A DNA stretch of 44,336 bases from JAQBDA01 sp041301185 (GCA_041301185.1 JBFYSV010000092.1:1-44336); one strand, 5' to 3'. Numbered from the stretch's first letter, positions 31,944 to 41,680 are shown. The notes: generated by a model from the letters alone, not told the origin. Numbers and translations are program-made.

Positions 31944-34096
31944 TGTTCAGAATGCAACCTGTAGATACCTCGCTCTTACCTTTCTTCTCCCCCAAAGGAA
32001 TCGCAGTAATCGGCGCTTCACAAAACCCGCTCAAGCTTGGCTATGGGCTGGCACGCAACCTGGTGCAGAGCAATTACCAGGGAGTGGTGCACTTTGTTAA
32101 CCCCAATGGAGGCAGCCTGCTGGGACGCCTCGTATTTACCCAAATTTCCCAGGTGCCTGATCCTGTTGACCTGGCAATCCTGCTGATCCCTGCCCGGGCT
32201 GTGCCGGGGGTGTTGGAAGAATGCGCCCAGCGCGGCATCCACGCAGCTGTCATTGCCTCCGGCGGGTTTCGCGAGACCGGCCCGCAAGGAGCCATGTTGG
32301 AAGAGGAGTGCCTGCGGATCGCCCGCCAGCACGCGATCCGCCTGCTTGGGCCGAACTGTATTGGCTTGCTGGACACCCACCTACCCCTGGACGCTACCTT
32401 TCTGCCACCCCCAGGACCGCTGCCAGGCGATGTGGCATTCATCTCCCATTCCGGGGCAATTTGTGCAGCTGTCATCGATTGGGCGCGCGGTCAGGGATTC
32501 GGGCTCTCGCGATTGGTCAGCCTGGGAAACCAGGCGGATGTGAACGAGACCGATGTGTTGGCCCTCGTGGCAGGTGACCCGTTCACCCGGGTGCTGACTT
32601 TGTACCTGGAAGGGGTGAGTGACGGTCGCCGTTTTGTAGAGGAAGCCAGCCGTGTCGCCCGCCAAAAGCCGATCATCGCCCTTAAGGTCGGACGCTATGC
32701 CAGCGGGCAGCGAGCGGTTGCCTCCCACACCGGAGCACTTGCCGGGCAAGAGAGCGCCTTCAACGCGGCTTTTCGCCGGGCTGGCGTGATCCGCGCCGAT
32801 AGCAGCGAAGAAATGTTCGATTGGGCGCGCGCCCTGGCGTGGTGCCCCCCGCCTGCTGGTCGCAGCATGGCAGTGCTAACCAACGCCGGCGGTCCCGGGG
32901 TAACAGCCGCTGACGCTCTGGAAGCAAATGGATTGAGCCTGGCAGAGCTAACCCCCAAGACAGTATCCGCCTTGCAAGCGGGCTTACCTCCCGCCGCCAG
33001 CCTGCACAATCCGGTAGATATGCTGGCATCTGCCACGCCCGAACAGTATGCCAGCTGCCTTGCCATCCTACTGGCGGACCCACAGGTTTTCGGCGTGCTG
33101 GTCATCTTACCTCCCCCACCGATGCACACTGCGGGTGCAGTTGCCAAAGCCCTCATCCCGGTGATTCATTCCGCTACCAAACCGGTTATCATCGCGTTGA
33201 TGGGCGAGCGCTTAATCCAGGAAGCAGTCGAGCATTTTCGCGCCGCACGCATCCCGGAATATCGCTTCCCTGAGCGGGCTGCGTCTGCCCTGGCAATCCT
33301 GGCTGAGCGGGCCGAGTTCCTGGAGCGCGCCGGCAAGCCCGGAGCACAGGCTGACTGCGATCAAGCCGACCCACATCCCCGACCGGACGTGCTGGCAACA
33401 TACATATCTCAACAGGAACGGCTACCCAATGGCGACCTGCCACAAGAAGTCACAGCCCGCCTGCTCCAGGCTTATGGAATCCCAACCCCGCCGACTGTCC
33501 TGGCGGCAACCGCCGAAGAAGCACTCCGGCTGGCAGAATCCTTTGGTTTCCCTGTGGCAATGAAGATCGCCTCCCAAGATATCTCGCACAAATCTGATGC
33601 GGGCGGCGTATTGCTCAACATCATTGATGGGGAGGCGCTTGTCCAAGGCTTCGATACCATCCTGAATAATGCCCGCCAGATGCGCCCCGAGGCCAGCCTG
33701 CTTGGCGCCCATATCCAGCCTATGGTGCTGGGGGGTCAAGACGTCATCCTCGGCGCGCTGCAAGATCACGACTTTGGCCCCCTGGTGATGTTCGGATCTG
33801 GCGGGGTTGAAGTCGAGGGATTGAAAGACGTGACCTTTGCCCTGGCACCGATCACCCAGGAAGATGCCGAGTATATGCTGGAAAGAACCTGGGCAGGTCG
33901 CAAATTGCGCGGCTACCGGAATATCCCCCCGGCAGATCGAGAATCTGTGGTGAATGCGCTGCTATGCCTAGCCCAGCTGGCGGTTGACTTTCCTGAGCTG
34001 GCTGAGATCGAGATTAATCCCCTGCGCGTGATGGGCGAGAAACAAGGTGTTCTGGCCCTGGATGTCCGGGCCCGTCTGGTTTCCCGATCTATTTGA
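31943..34096 (+). CDS. ADP-forming acyl-CoA (acetyl-CoA) synthetase, fused alpha/beta subunits
   Basis: A 717-residue ligase that interconverts acyl-CoA, ADP and phosphate with free acid, CoA and ATP. The N-terminal CoA-binding domain has IAVIGASQNPLKLGYG. The central succinyl-CoA-synthetase-like part has LLGPNCIGLLD, FISHSGAICAAVIDWARG and the phospho-histidine site VASHTGALAGQESAF. The C-terminal ATP-grasp region (about 505-715) has VAMKIASQDISHKSDAGGV and FGSGGVEVEG. The fused layout is usual in bacteria and some archaea. No GNAT domain is attached. It is coupled to the galactosidase by a 1-base overlap, which suggests linked sugar fermentation and ATP yield. Confidence 0.92.
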   Translation: MFRMQPVDTSLLPFFSPKGIAVIGASQNPLKLGYGLARNLVQSNYQGVVHFVNPNGGSLLGRLVFTQISQVPDPVDLAILLIPARAVPGVLEECAQRGIHAAVIASGGFRETGPQGAMLEEECLRIARQHAIRLLGPNCIGLLDTHLPLDATFLPPPGPLPGDVAFISHSGAICAAVIDWARGQGFGLSRLVSLGNQADVNETDVLALVAGDPFTRVLTLYLEGVSDGRRFVEEASRVARQKPIIALKVGRYASGQRAVASHTGALAGQESAFNAAFRRAGVIRADSSEEMFDWARALAWCPPPAGRSMAVLTNAGGPGVTAADALEANGLSLAELTPKTVSALQAGLPPAASLHNPVDMLASATPEQYASCLAILLADPQVFGVLVILPPPPMHTAGAVAKALIPVIHSATKPVIIALMGERLIQEAVEHFRAARIPEYRFPERAASALAILAERAEFLERAGKPGAQADCDQADPHPRPDVLATYISQQERLPNGDLPQEVTARLLQAYGIPTPPTVLAATAEEALRLAESFGFPVAMKIASQDISHKSDAGGVLLNIIDGEALVQGFDTILNNARQMRPEASLLGAHIQPMVLGGQDVILGALQDHDFGPLVMFGSGGVEVEGLKDVTFALAPITQEDAEYMLERTWAGRKLRGYRNIPPADRESVVNALLCLAQLAVDFPELAEIEINPLRVMGEKQGVLALDVRARLVSRSI

Positions 34097-34121
34097 ACAA
34101 TTTATCTCCGCAGATTGTATA
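34093..34121 (+). promoter_or_regulatory. Possible promoter for the downstream membrane protein
   Basis: TTGAAC (34093-34098) overlaps the stop of the synthetase gene, and TGTATA (34116-34121) follows at 17 bases. A CGCTTAAGCG palindrome lies at 34158-34167 in the leader. Weak call. Confidence 0.3.
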
Positions 34122-34185
34122 TACTGAGAGGTTCCGGTTCTCACTCATCTTCAGCGGCGCTTAAGCGTCTTGTAGCAGGTACATT

Positions 34186-34974
34186 ATGAATGATACTACG
34201 CGAAAAATTATGGGGCTGGTGTTCGGACTGATTACTGGACTCGCTTATGGGCTGGTTGCCCAAATGATTAATCCGATTTTCCTGCGGGGAATTCCGCTTT
34301 TCTACACCGACCCGCCAGTAACCGGCATCTTATTCACAACAATTACCGCTGGCGTGGTAGGTCTGATCACTGCCTGGCCAGAAGACGGGATCCCGGGAGT
34401 GCTGTTCGGCTCTCTGGCGGGTGCCCTTCTGACAACCTTGCTTTCCTTGCGTGGGATGAGCGGCGGTATGGAGTTTTATGCCGGTCTTTTTGTTCTCTTG
34501 GTGATGACCTTCTTGCCGCGTGCCTTCATCTTCCTGCCTGTGGCAGGCCTGATCCGTTGGGTGCTGGCTGTATGGGCTGAGGAGTTTCGGAGCATCCAGT
34601 TTTCAGTTCGCAAGCTGGTCTTGAGCCTGTTCGCTCTGATTGTGTTCGTTGGGCTGGTCGGCACGCTGTCGCTCTACTCAAGCTATGCCCGGGAATCGCT
34701 TGCAAAGACGAATCAACTAGTCCAGGCTGGCATGCAGGCTGAGGATACAGACAGCTTGCCCGAACCTTTGAAGAAGGTAACCGGCTTCACTCAGGCTGCT
34801 CGCGGGGCATACACGCTGGAACTAACCGATAACCCCGATATTCTCCCTATCCAGCGTCCAATCGCTCCTCCCGGCGCACAGGAGTACGGTGTCATCATCC
34901 GCTTTGACAACGGATTCCGCTTTGGCTGCACTTTTACACTCACTTTCCCTGAGCCTTCGTGCGGGTTGTACTAA
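34186..34974 (+). CDS. Multi-pass membrane protein of unknown function
   Basis: A 262-residue protein with about six hydrophobic helices in the first 170 residues, then a C-terminal soluble domain of about 95 residues that is probably outside the membrane and ends in a pair of nearby cysteines (FGCTFTLTFPEPSCG). I recognise no family. The end of the protein resembles a small beta domain. It lies 89 bases after the synthetase gene, in the same orientation, and converges with the M20 peptidase gene. Confidence 0.7.
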   Translation: MNDTTRKIMGLVFGLITGLAYGLVAQMINPIFLRGIPLFYTDPPVTGILFTTITAGVVGLITAWPEDGIPGVLFGSLAGALLTTLLSLRGMSGGMEFYAGLFVLLVMTFLPRAFIFLPVAGLIRWVLAVWAEEFRSIQFSVRKLVLSLFALIVFVGLVGTLSLYSSYARESLAKTNQLVQAGMQAEDTDSLPEPLKKVTGFTQAARGAYTLELTDNPDILPIQRPIAPPGAQEYGVIIRFDNGFRFGCTFTLTFPEPSCGLY

Positions 34975-35031
34975 GCGGCTTTGTGCATTCAGGGAAGGAT
35001 GGGACCGAAGCTCACCTCCTGAAGTTTGGCA

Positions 35032-36147
35032 TCAGGTAAAAACCTGCTCTACCAGGGCGACTAATTGGGGTAGCCCCTGGGCCAGGGGGCGGGTGCGGAT
35101 AAATTCAGATTGGGTATGCGCCCCAAAACCGGTGGTTAGCCCCAGGCACACAGCCGGCAGGCCGCGACTCAAAGGCACGTTAGCGTCTGTTGAGCCAATA
35201 TGCAGGTACGACTGGACACCCTGTGCTTCAAGGCATTGCCTGGCAAGGCGTACCAGGCGATGCTCGCTGGAGATTTCCCCTGGAGGCCGGCACCCGATTA
35301 CTTCCGTCTTTACCTCAACCCCGGCTCGGCTGGCTTCCTCGACAATCTTCTCCACCTGCTTGGACAGGCGCTCCAGCATGCTGATATCCTCCGAGCGCAA
35401 ATCCAGCTCCAGATCAGCAGCTGCAGCAATGGTATTAACCGATGTCCCGCCGCTGATCGTACCCACATTGAGCGTTGTGCGGGGCTGGGCAGGCATCTGC
35501 AAAGCGGTCAGGCGGGTGATCAAGACCGCCAATTCGTGCACTGCGGAAGGACGACCGTAATCTACCCAGGAATGCCCGCCAGTGGTTTGAACTGTAATCC
35601 GGTAACGGCGAACCCCAAGGCCGCGATGGTAGACATGCCCCAATGCCATTCCTTCCAATACCAGGTAGGCCGTAACCTGATCACCAAAACGGTCAACAAC
35701 CGCCCGCATTCCGCGCAGATCACCCAACCCCTCTTCGCCCACATTTGCCACCAACCACAGGTCGCCCGGCAAGGTGTTACCTCGCAGGCGCAAAGACCAC
35801 AACAGCCCGAATAGTCCCGCTACCCCCAGGGCATTATCCCCGATCCCGGGACCAGCAATCTCCTCCGCGGAGCGCCGGACCGCCAGGTCGGTGTTCTCAG
35901 GGAATACGGTATCCAGATGGGCAGAGACCACCAACGGCAAGGCATCACCAGTCCCTGGCAAACAGGCGTACACATTGCAATCCGCATCCATGCTGACTGC
36001 CGATAGGCCTTCTGCAAGGAATTGTCGGTGAACAAATTCAGCCCGGCGGGCTTCTGCAAAGGTTGGCGCGGGGACCTGCTGGATGGCTACCGCCAGGTCG
36101 AGAACCCGGTTGATCAATTCAGGCGTCATCGTTTTCGATACCATCAT
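35032..36147 (-). CDS. M20 family metallopeptidase/amidohydrolase
   Basis: A 371-residue two-zinc amidohydrolase of the M20 peptidase family (ArgE, DapE, PepT, carboxypeptidase G2). Metal and catalytic motifs: VSAHLDTVFPE, GPGIGDNALG, VANVGEEGLGDLRG, and GGHSWVDYG at the dimer domain; a final metal His lies in GAHTQSEF. The substrate is probably a dipeptide, tripeptide or N-acyl amino acid. Its start overlaps the stop of the PfkB kinase gene (ATGA), so the two are translated together. Confidence 0.91.
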   Translation of the reverse strand: MMVSKTMTPELINRVLDLAVAIQQVPAPTFAEARRAEFVHRQFLAEGLSAVSMDADCNVYACLPGTGDALPLVVSAHLDTVFPENTDLAVRRSAEEIAGPGIGDNALGVAGLFGLLWSLRLRGNTLPGDLWLVANVGEEGLGDLRGMRAVVDRFGDQVTAYLVLEGMALGHVYHRGLGVRRYRITVQTTGGHSWVDYGRPSAVHELAVLITRLTALQMPAQPRTTLNVGTISGGTSVNTIAAAADLELDLRSEDISMLERLSKQVEKIVEEASRAGVEVKTEVIGCRPPGEISSEHRLVRLARQCLEAQGVQSYLHIGSTDANVPLSRGLPAVCLGLTTGFGAHTQSEFIRTRPLAQGLPQLVALVEQVFT

Positions 36148-37160
36148 ACTTTACGCACAGCCTGGCGAACTGCCTCCAGGCGCGCCTGTGCTAATCCTGG
36201 GAGAGCATCCAGGGCGTAGAAAGGTCCTGTGCCCTCAACAACCAGGGAAGCAGAAATATTGCCGTATAAAACGGCTTCTAAGGGGTCGTAAGTACGGCGC
36301 AACCCTGCCAGGAACCCCCCGCAGAAGGCGTCGCCTGCCCCAGACGGATCCACCAGGCGAGATGGATAGGCGGTGACTTCCCATTTCGTTCGTGTGGAAG
36401 CATCATAGAGCATCTGCCCGCCTTCACCCCGCTTGATCACAATGATCTCGCAGCCATACCTGGCCAGCGCTTCTGCCATTTCCCATAAGTCGGAGCTATG
36501 CCCCTGAAACAGCGCACAGAGCTCCTCCTCCGAGGGTAGAAAAGCGGTCAGGCCGGTAATCAGGGCGGGCACATCATTCCAGTAGGTGGGATTCATATAG
36601 CCTGGCGAAGGATCGAGGGTGATCGTGGTAAATTCCGCCTGGCGCAAGACCGCCGGAAGCAGGCTGTGTGTCAGGTAATCCACCGGACACAGGTGTGCTA
36701 CGCTGGCATCCAGGTAATCCCCCGGAATATCGCCCTGGCGCAGGGAAGTTGGCAGCAACCCGGTACGGCTATCCAGGTAAGACGGGGCGCGATATCCAAG
36801 CAATGCTTTTGGGAAAGTCATCCCCAGGCGAGCAAAATGGGAAACCGGATCTTCCATCGAACGCGCCGTCCGGCTGGTGAAGGCAGCAAATGAGCGCACA
36901 TCCACCGCCAGGGGCAAGATATTCACCCCGCGAATGTCCAACCCGCGCTGCTCGCACTTTTCCAGCCACTCTTGCGGAAAATCCTCACCCACCCGGGCGA
37001 TCACTGCCGGCGGCGGCTCGGGCTCCCAAATCGCCACGCCAACGGCTGCGTAGAGGGCATTGCCCCCCAGGACATCCAATTCTGGCCGGTCCCCTGGCAG
37101 AATCAAATAATCTCGGCTTAGTTTTCCAGCAATCAGGAAACGCGGTGAGGCGATATCCAC
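36144..37160 (-). CDS. PfkB family sugar kinase
   Basis: A 338-residue ribokinase-like kinase. The C-terminal signature with the catalytic Asp is VDPSGAGDAFCGGFLAG (about residues 268-284). The N-terminal glycine pair lies in VLGGNALYAAVGVAIW. Sugar, nucleoside or adenosine kinases share this fold, and the substrate cannot be told by eye. It is coupled by a 4-base overlap to an M20 peptidase, an unusual partner. The exporter operon ends 73 bases upstream without a visible terminator, so readthrough is possible. Confidence 0.9.
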   Translation of the reverse strand: MDIASPRFLIAGKLSRDYLILPGDRPELDVLGGNALYAAVGVAIWEPEPPPAVIARVGEDFPQEWLEKCEQRGLDIRGVNILPLAVDVRSFAAFTSRTARSMEDPVSHFARLGMTFPKALLGYRAPSYLDSRTGLLPTSLRQGDIPGDYLDASVAHLCPVDYLTHSLLPAVLRQAEFTTITLDPSPGYMNPTYWNDVPALITGLTAFLPSEEELCALFQGHSSDLWEMAEALARYGCEIIVIKRGEGGQMLYDASTRTKWEVTAYPSRLVDPSGAGDAFCGGFLAGLRRTYDPLEAVLYGNISASLVVEGTGPFYALDALPGLAQARLEAVRQAVRKV

Positions 37161-37233
37161 GCTGAAATTATACGCCAGGAAAGGCGATTATGGAAACCGG
37201 CATCCTGGCAGATCCCATAGCTTGTTCACCGGC

Positions 37234-38181
37234 TCAGGCGGGTGGCGGCTTATCTTTGTGGGTTGCCAGGGCAAGGAACACATCTTCCAGGGTGGGCTCG
37301 ACCAGCTCGACCCGGGCGTCCGCAATGCCCGCCCTCGCCAGCTCATCAAGCAGATCCTGCGCACCAATACCGGCAGGCGTGATCGCCCGCAAATGCTCTG
37401 CCACCAGGCCTGCTCGCAGCACGCACGGGCATTTTATTAAGGCATCCAATGCCGATAAGATCATCCCCGCGCTGTCCCCATCAATCCACACATCCCAGGC
37501 TAACCCGGGCAGGCTGCTCTCCTTTAGCGCAGAGGGAGTGTCCATCGCCAGGAGAGATCCGTTGCGCATGATTCCCACCCTGCCACAGTACTCGGCTTCA
37601 TCCATGTAGTGGGTGGTCACCAACGCTGTCACCCCCCCCGCCACCAGCTCGTAAATCAAGTCCCAAAAAGACCGCCGGGCAATCGGGTCAACCCCGCTGG
37701 TTGGCTCATCGAGGAAAAGCAGCCTGGGACGGTGGACGATGGCAGTCCCCAGCGCCAGGCGCTGGCGCCATCCGGTAGATAGGTTACCGACCCGCTCCCT
37801 GTGCAAAGATCGCAACCCAATCAGGTCCAACACTTCATCCAGCCGCTTGTGGTTGCGCACGCCGTAGACCCCGGCATAAAAAGAAAGATTCTCGCCAACG
37901 GTCAGATCATTATATAGGGCAAATTTTTGGGACATATAGCCGACATTCAGGCGGATCTGTTCCGACTGGCGGCGAATATCAAATCCCAGTACCTGGGCAC
38001 TCCCAGCGGAGGGCAGTAACAGCCCCAACAACATGCGGATCGTGGTTGTTTTTCCCGAACCGTTCGGTCCCAGGTAACCTACAACCTCCCCCCGGTACAC
38101 CGCAAACGAGACATGATCCACCGCGATGAATTCGCCGAAGGACTTGGTCAGCTCATTTGCCTGGATGACTTCTTCGCCCAT
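37234..38181 (-). CDS. ABC exporter ATPase 2
   Basis: A 315-residue ATPase of the ABC-2 exporter class. Walker A GPNGSGKTTT, the Q-loop in VGYMSQKFALYNDLTV, Walker B LLFLDEPTSGVDP and H-loop His in TTHYMDEAEYC are intact. The signature is LSTGWRQRLALG instead of LSGGQ. A C-terminal extension of about 95 residues ends in a DrrA/YbhF-like region, VEPTLEDVFLAL. The ATG at 38181 with GGAAGGA upstream is chosen; the longer frame overlaps ATPase 1. It is the last gene of the exporter operon. Confidence 0.92.
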   Translation of the reverse strand: MGEEVIQANELTKSFGEFIAVDHVSFAVYRGEVVGYLGPNGSGKTTTIRMLLGLLLPSAGSAQVLGFDIRRQSEQIRLNVGYMSQKFALYNDLTVGENLSFYAGVYGVRNHKRLDEVLDLIGLRSLHRERVGNLSTGWRQRLALGTAIVHRPRLLFLDEPTSGVDPIARRSFWDLIYELVAGGVTALVTTHYMDEAEYCGRVGIMRNGSLLAMDTPSALKESSLPGLAWDVWIDGDSAGMILSALDALIKCPCVLRAGLVAEHLRAITPAGIGAQDLLDELARAGIADARVELVEPTLEDVFLALATHKDKPPPA

Positions 38182-38188
38182 CGAATTC

Positions 38189-39154
38189 TTATCCTTCCTG
38201 AAGGGCAATAAAAATGTCTTCCAGCTGGGCAGGGATCGAGCGCAAAAGTGTGATCTCTGCGCCAGCCGCGGGGATACGCTGGTGCAGATGGGCGATCACT
38301 TCTTGTGCAGTACCGGGACGGACGCGCAGGTGCAAGCGGTCGCCAAACATCAGGGCAGCGTCAACCGCCTGGTCCGTTTCCACCAGGCGGCGCAGCACCT
38401 TCAGAGGCTGGCCGCGCAGCTCAAGGATACAGCCATCCAGGCGGCGCACCAGCTCGGCTGGTGTCCCTTCCACCATGACTTGTCCGCTGCGCATAAATCC
38501 CACCCGGTTGCAGCGTGAGGCTTCATCCATGTATGGAGTACTGACCAACACTGAGACCGCATCCTGCTCGCCACCCACCAGCAGGCGGATGATCAACTGC
38601 CAGAAATCCTGGCGCGTCACCGGGTCCACCCCGGTCGTTGGCTCGTCTAGCAAAAGGACGCGTGGGCGATGAACCAGGGCTACCGCCAGGCCTAATTTTT
38701 GTTTCATGCCTCCCGAAAGATGCCCAGCGCGCAAGTTCACGAATGGGTCCAGTCCAACAAAGTTGAGGATATCCATGCAGCGCGGTTTCCACTCTGCGCT
38801 GCTTAAACCGCGCACTTCGGCGAAAAAGCGCAGGTTTTCTATGACCGTTAAATCCTCATACAGCGAAAATCGCTGTGGGAGATAGCCGATATGCGCCCGG
38901 GCCTGTTCCGTCTGGCTTGCCAGATTGTACCCGGCTATCCGAATGGAGGCTTTCATCCCGCCGGGATCTCGATCCGGCAGGATTGCACCACACAACAGTC
39001 GCAAGCACGTCGTTTTCCCGGCGCCATCCGGTCCAACCAGCCCATAAATCTCGCCTGGTGCCACCTGCAAACTAACCCCATCCACCGCTCGCAGGGTGCC
39101 AAAACTTCGCCGGAGCTCATTGGCTTCAATGAGAAAGTCCAAGCCAGGCCTCAC
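38189..39154 (-). CDS. ABC exporter ATPase 1 (switch His missing)
   Basis: A 321-residue ATPase paired with the next gene. Walker A is GPDGAGKTTC, the signature is a good LSGGMKQKL, and Walker B is VLLLDEPTTGVDP. The H-loop reads STPYMDEASRC, so the switch histidine is replaced by proline and this site may hydrolyse ATP poorly. The pair corresponds to the two halves of fused YbhF-like ATPases. The GTG start shares one base with the stop of the adaptor gene (TAGTG). Confidence 0.91.
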   Translation of the reverse strand: MRPGLDFLIEANELRRSFGTLRAVDGVSLQVAPGEIYGLVGPDGAGKTTCLRLLCGAILPDRDPGGMKASIRIAGYNLASQTEQARAHIGYLPQRFSLYEDLTVIENLRFFAEVRGLSSAEWKPRCMDILNFVGLDPFVNLRAGHLSGGMKQKLGLAVALVHRPRVLLLDEPTTGVDPVTRQDFWQLIIRLLVGGEQDAVSVLVSTPYMDEASRCNRVGFMRSGQVMVEGTPAELVRRLDGCILELRGQPLKVLRRLVETDQAVDAALMFGDRLHLRVRPGTAQEVIAHLHQRIPAAGAEITLLRSIPAQLEDIFIALQEG

Positions 39155-40503
39155 TAAACATCATCGAATGTGACATCAGCTGGCATGCCCGGCTTTAGCC
39201 TGCCATCCGGATCATCAACGATTAGCTCAAGCGCAAAAACAGTCGTCCGCCGACCCTCCTGGGTTTGCACGTTGCGGGGCGTGAATTCAGCCTGATCGGC
39301 AATCCGCGCCACAGTCGCATTGAACTCCTGTCCGGGAAACGAGTCAACCGATACCCGCGCCGTCTGCCCTAACCGTACATTGCCATAGCGGTCTTCGGGA
39401 ATATACACGGTGATCGTCAGGTCATCCAACCTGCCTAGGGTTAATAGCGGCGCGCCGGGTGCCACCACCTCGCCCGCCTCTACCGAGCGAGAAAGCACAA
39501 TCCCGTCGCTGGGAGCAGTCAAATTGAGCTTCGCCATCTGGGCCTCAATCACACCAATCGCAGCCCGCGCCATCTTGACCTGAGATTGTGCCACCGCCAA
39601 CTGCTCCTGGGTGGGCCCGGCTTTTGCCGCGGCCAGCTTCGCTTGGGCGACGGTCAAACGTGATTTCGCTAGCTCAAGCAGGTCAGGGTCTGGTCCTTTG
39701 GCGAGGTTCTCATATTGGCGCTCAGCTTCTTTCAGGTTTTGTCGCGCCAGTTCCAGGCCAGCCTCAGCCTGGGCCAGGGTGATCTCGTCCGCGCCGCCCT
39801 CCAGGTAATTCAGCCGCTTGACAGCCAGGTCGTGCTGTTTTTCCAGTAGCAAAACAACCAGCAGAGAGGCAGCTCGCCTGGGATTATCCTCCGATTTTCG
39901 CAATAGCGGCTTTAGCTGCTTTTCAGCCCGCTCCATCGCTGTATCTGTCAGGGTGACCAGCGATTTGGCAATATCAATATCCGTCTGGCTGGCAGTCGAA
40001 TTCAGGCTTTCATTGATGCGCTCAGCATCGCGCAGCAGGTCGCGGCTATCCGCGACGGTTTTCGCTGCTTGAGCTGCAGCCAGCTTATTCTTGGTGTATA
40101 GCTCATCCTGCGCCTGCTGGGCAGATACCAGCTCAAGCTCCGCGGCAGCGATTGCCAGCTGCCGCTGCTCGTCCGGCGCCCCAGCCGCTACCAGGTTGAA
40201 ATTCGCCTCAGCCTGGGCGAGGGCTGCCTGCGCCTGGGCCAGTTGAGCTTCCAGCAAGGTATCTGAAAACCTTACCAGGACTTGCCCGGCCTGTATTTCC
40301 TCCCCCTTCTGGGCCAGGACCTCCACCACCTGCCCGCCAACCTGCGGGGCAACGATCACCTGGGTCGACTCGATCGTCCCAGAAGCTGCTAACGGGCCGA
40401 TTTCCGCCCGCGCGCTCCTGCCGCTCAACATCCACCAGGTAAATCCAATCCCTGCCAACAACAATATGGGTAGTAATACGAGCTTGCGCGGAAATTTGTG
40501 CAT
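39154..40503 (-). CDS. HlyD/YbhG-type membrane fusion (periplasmic adaptor) protein
   Basis: A 449-residue adaptor with an N-terminal membrane anchor (about 8-26), a biotinyl-lipoyl-like domain (SGTIESTQVIVAPQVGG), a long alpha-helical coiled-coil hairpin (about 75-300, rich in Ala, Gln, Glu and Leu), and a beta-barrel part ending in LKPGMPADVTF. It would link the ABC-2 permease to the cell surface. AAGGAGG lies 5 bases before the ATG. It lies between permease and ATPase genes in the same operon. Confidence 0.9.
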   Translation of the reverse strand: MHKFPRKLVLLPILLLAGIGFTWWMLSGRSARAEIGPLAASGTIESTQVIVAPQVGGQVVEVLAQKGEEIQAGQVLVRFSDTLLEAQLAQAQAALAQAEANFNLVAAGAPDEQRQLAIAAAELELVSAQQAQDELYTKNKLAAAQAAKTVADSRDLLRDAERINESLNSTASQTDIDIAKSLVTLTDTAMERAEKQLKPLLRKSEDNPRRAASLLVVLLLEKQHDLAVKRLNYLEGGADEITLAQAEAGLELARQNLKEAERQYENLAKGPDPDLLELAKSRLTVAQAKLAAAKAGPTQEQLAVAQSQVKMARAAIGVIEAQMAKLNLTAPSDGIVLSRSVEAGEVVAPGAPLLTLGRLDDLTITVYIPEDRYGNVRLGQTARVSVDSFPGQEFNATVARIADQAEFTPRNVQTQEGRRTTVFALELIVDDPDGRLKPGMPADVTFDDV

Positions 40504-40546
40504 GGGTACCTCCTTGGCAATACTGCCAAATAAAAAGCTATCTTCA

Positions 40547-41680
40547 CTAATCCAGCCGCTTGCGAAAACGCATGGCTGCTATTGCCATAATCCCAATCCC
40601 AAAGATCACGAGGGCGATAATCTCATCCCGGAGGGGATATATATCGATTCCTTTCAACATCAGAGAGCGGATGATCACCAGGTAGTAACGCAGTGGGAAC
40701 AGGTAAGAGATGAACTGCAAGACTCTCGGCATCGCTTCCAGGGGGAAAAAGAAACCCGAGAGAAAGAGGCTGGGCAGAAGCGTCATCCACACGATTAGCA
40801 TCGCTTCTTGCTGCGTGTTGGCAATCGTGGAAGCCAGCAACCCGATGCCAAGACTGGAGAGCAAGAATATCCCAGAAAGCCCTAAGATCAATCCCAGGTC
40901 ACCGCGCACCGGCACATGGAACCACCAGTAACCGATCAGCAGCACCTCCAATGTGTTCAATATCGCCAGGATGACGTAGGGTAACAGCTTGCCAACCATC
41001 AGCTCCCACGGGCGGATGGGCGTAACGATGAGCTGCTCGATGGTGCCTCGCTCCCTCTCGCGGACGATCGCGGTTGCTGTCAGGATCGAGGTCAGCGCAG
41101 ACAGGATCATCCCGATTAATCCCGGAATCATGAAATAGGCGCTGAGCAGGTCGGGGTTGTACCACACCTGGGTGCGGATCTCGACCGGCAGCAGCACGGA
41201 TGCCACCAATCCCCGCCGGGCGAGGCGCTCGACCAGCAGCTGCGTGGCATACTGCTGACCGATGAGCTGGGCTGCCGCCAGTGACGTGGAGGCAGCTGTC
41301 GGGTCAGAACCATCCAGGATAAAGGCAACCTCGGTCGATCCTTCGGATAACAGGCGCTGGCTGTAATCGGGTGGAATGATCATCCCGGCGCGCGCTTGGC
41401 CATTATCGATCAGCTCACGCAGCTCCTCTTCGGAGTACACTTCGTACGCCAGATGGAAATAATCTGCTGCTTTGTAAGCATCCAACAGCTGGCGGGCTGC
41501 CGGACCGCGATCCTGGTTGTAGACCGCCATAGGCACATTGCGCACATCGTTGGTGGCAGCATAACCCAGCAAGAATAGCTGCATCACCGGGATTACCAGC
41601 ACCAGCACCAGGGTGCGCGGATCGCGCAGGATCTGAATGAACTCCTTGCGAATCAGCGAGATCAGGCGCAAATTAACCAT
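40547..41680 (-). CDS. ABC-2 type permease (YbhR/YhhJ-like)
   Basis: A 377-residue permease. One N-terminal helix after SLIRKEFIQILRDPRTL leads to a large extracytoplasmic region (about 45-175), then about five C-terminal helices, with the ABC-2 marks RERERGTIEQLIVTPIRPWE and GFFFPLEAMPRVLQFISY. Only one permease gene is present, so it probably works as a homodimer, whereas ybhS/ybhR relatives come in pairs. The ATG at 41680 with GGAGGG upstream overlaps the end of the TetR gene by 8 bases. Confidence 0.91.
   Translation of the reverse strand: MVNLRLISLIRKEFIQILRDPRTLVLVLVIPVMQLFLLGYAATNDVRNVPMAVYNQDRGPAARQLLDAYKAADYFHLAYEVYSEEELRELIDNGQARAGMIIPPDYSQRLLSEGSTEVAFILDGSDPTAASTSLAAAQLIGQQYATQLLVERLARRGLVASVLLPVEIRTQVWYNPDLLSAYFMIPGLIGMILSALTSILTATAIVRERERGTIEQLIVTPIRPWELMVGKLLPYVILAILNTLEVLLIGYWWFHVPVRGDLGLILGLSGIFLLSSLGIGLLASTIANTQQEAMLIVWMTLLPSLFLSGFFFPLEAMPRVLQFISYLFPLRYYLVIIRSLMLKGIDIYPLRDEIIALVIFGIGIMAIAAMRFRKRLD

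Noticed and set aside
34158..34167. CGCTTAAGCG palindrome in the leader of the membrane protein gene
   Set aside because: Ten bases is too short to separate from chance, and no promoter is firmly placed around it.
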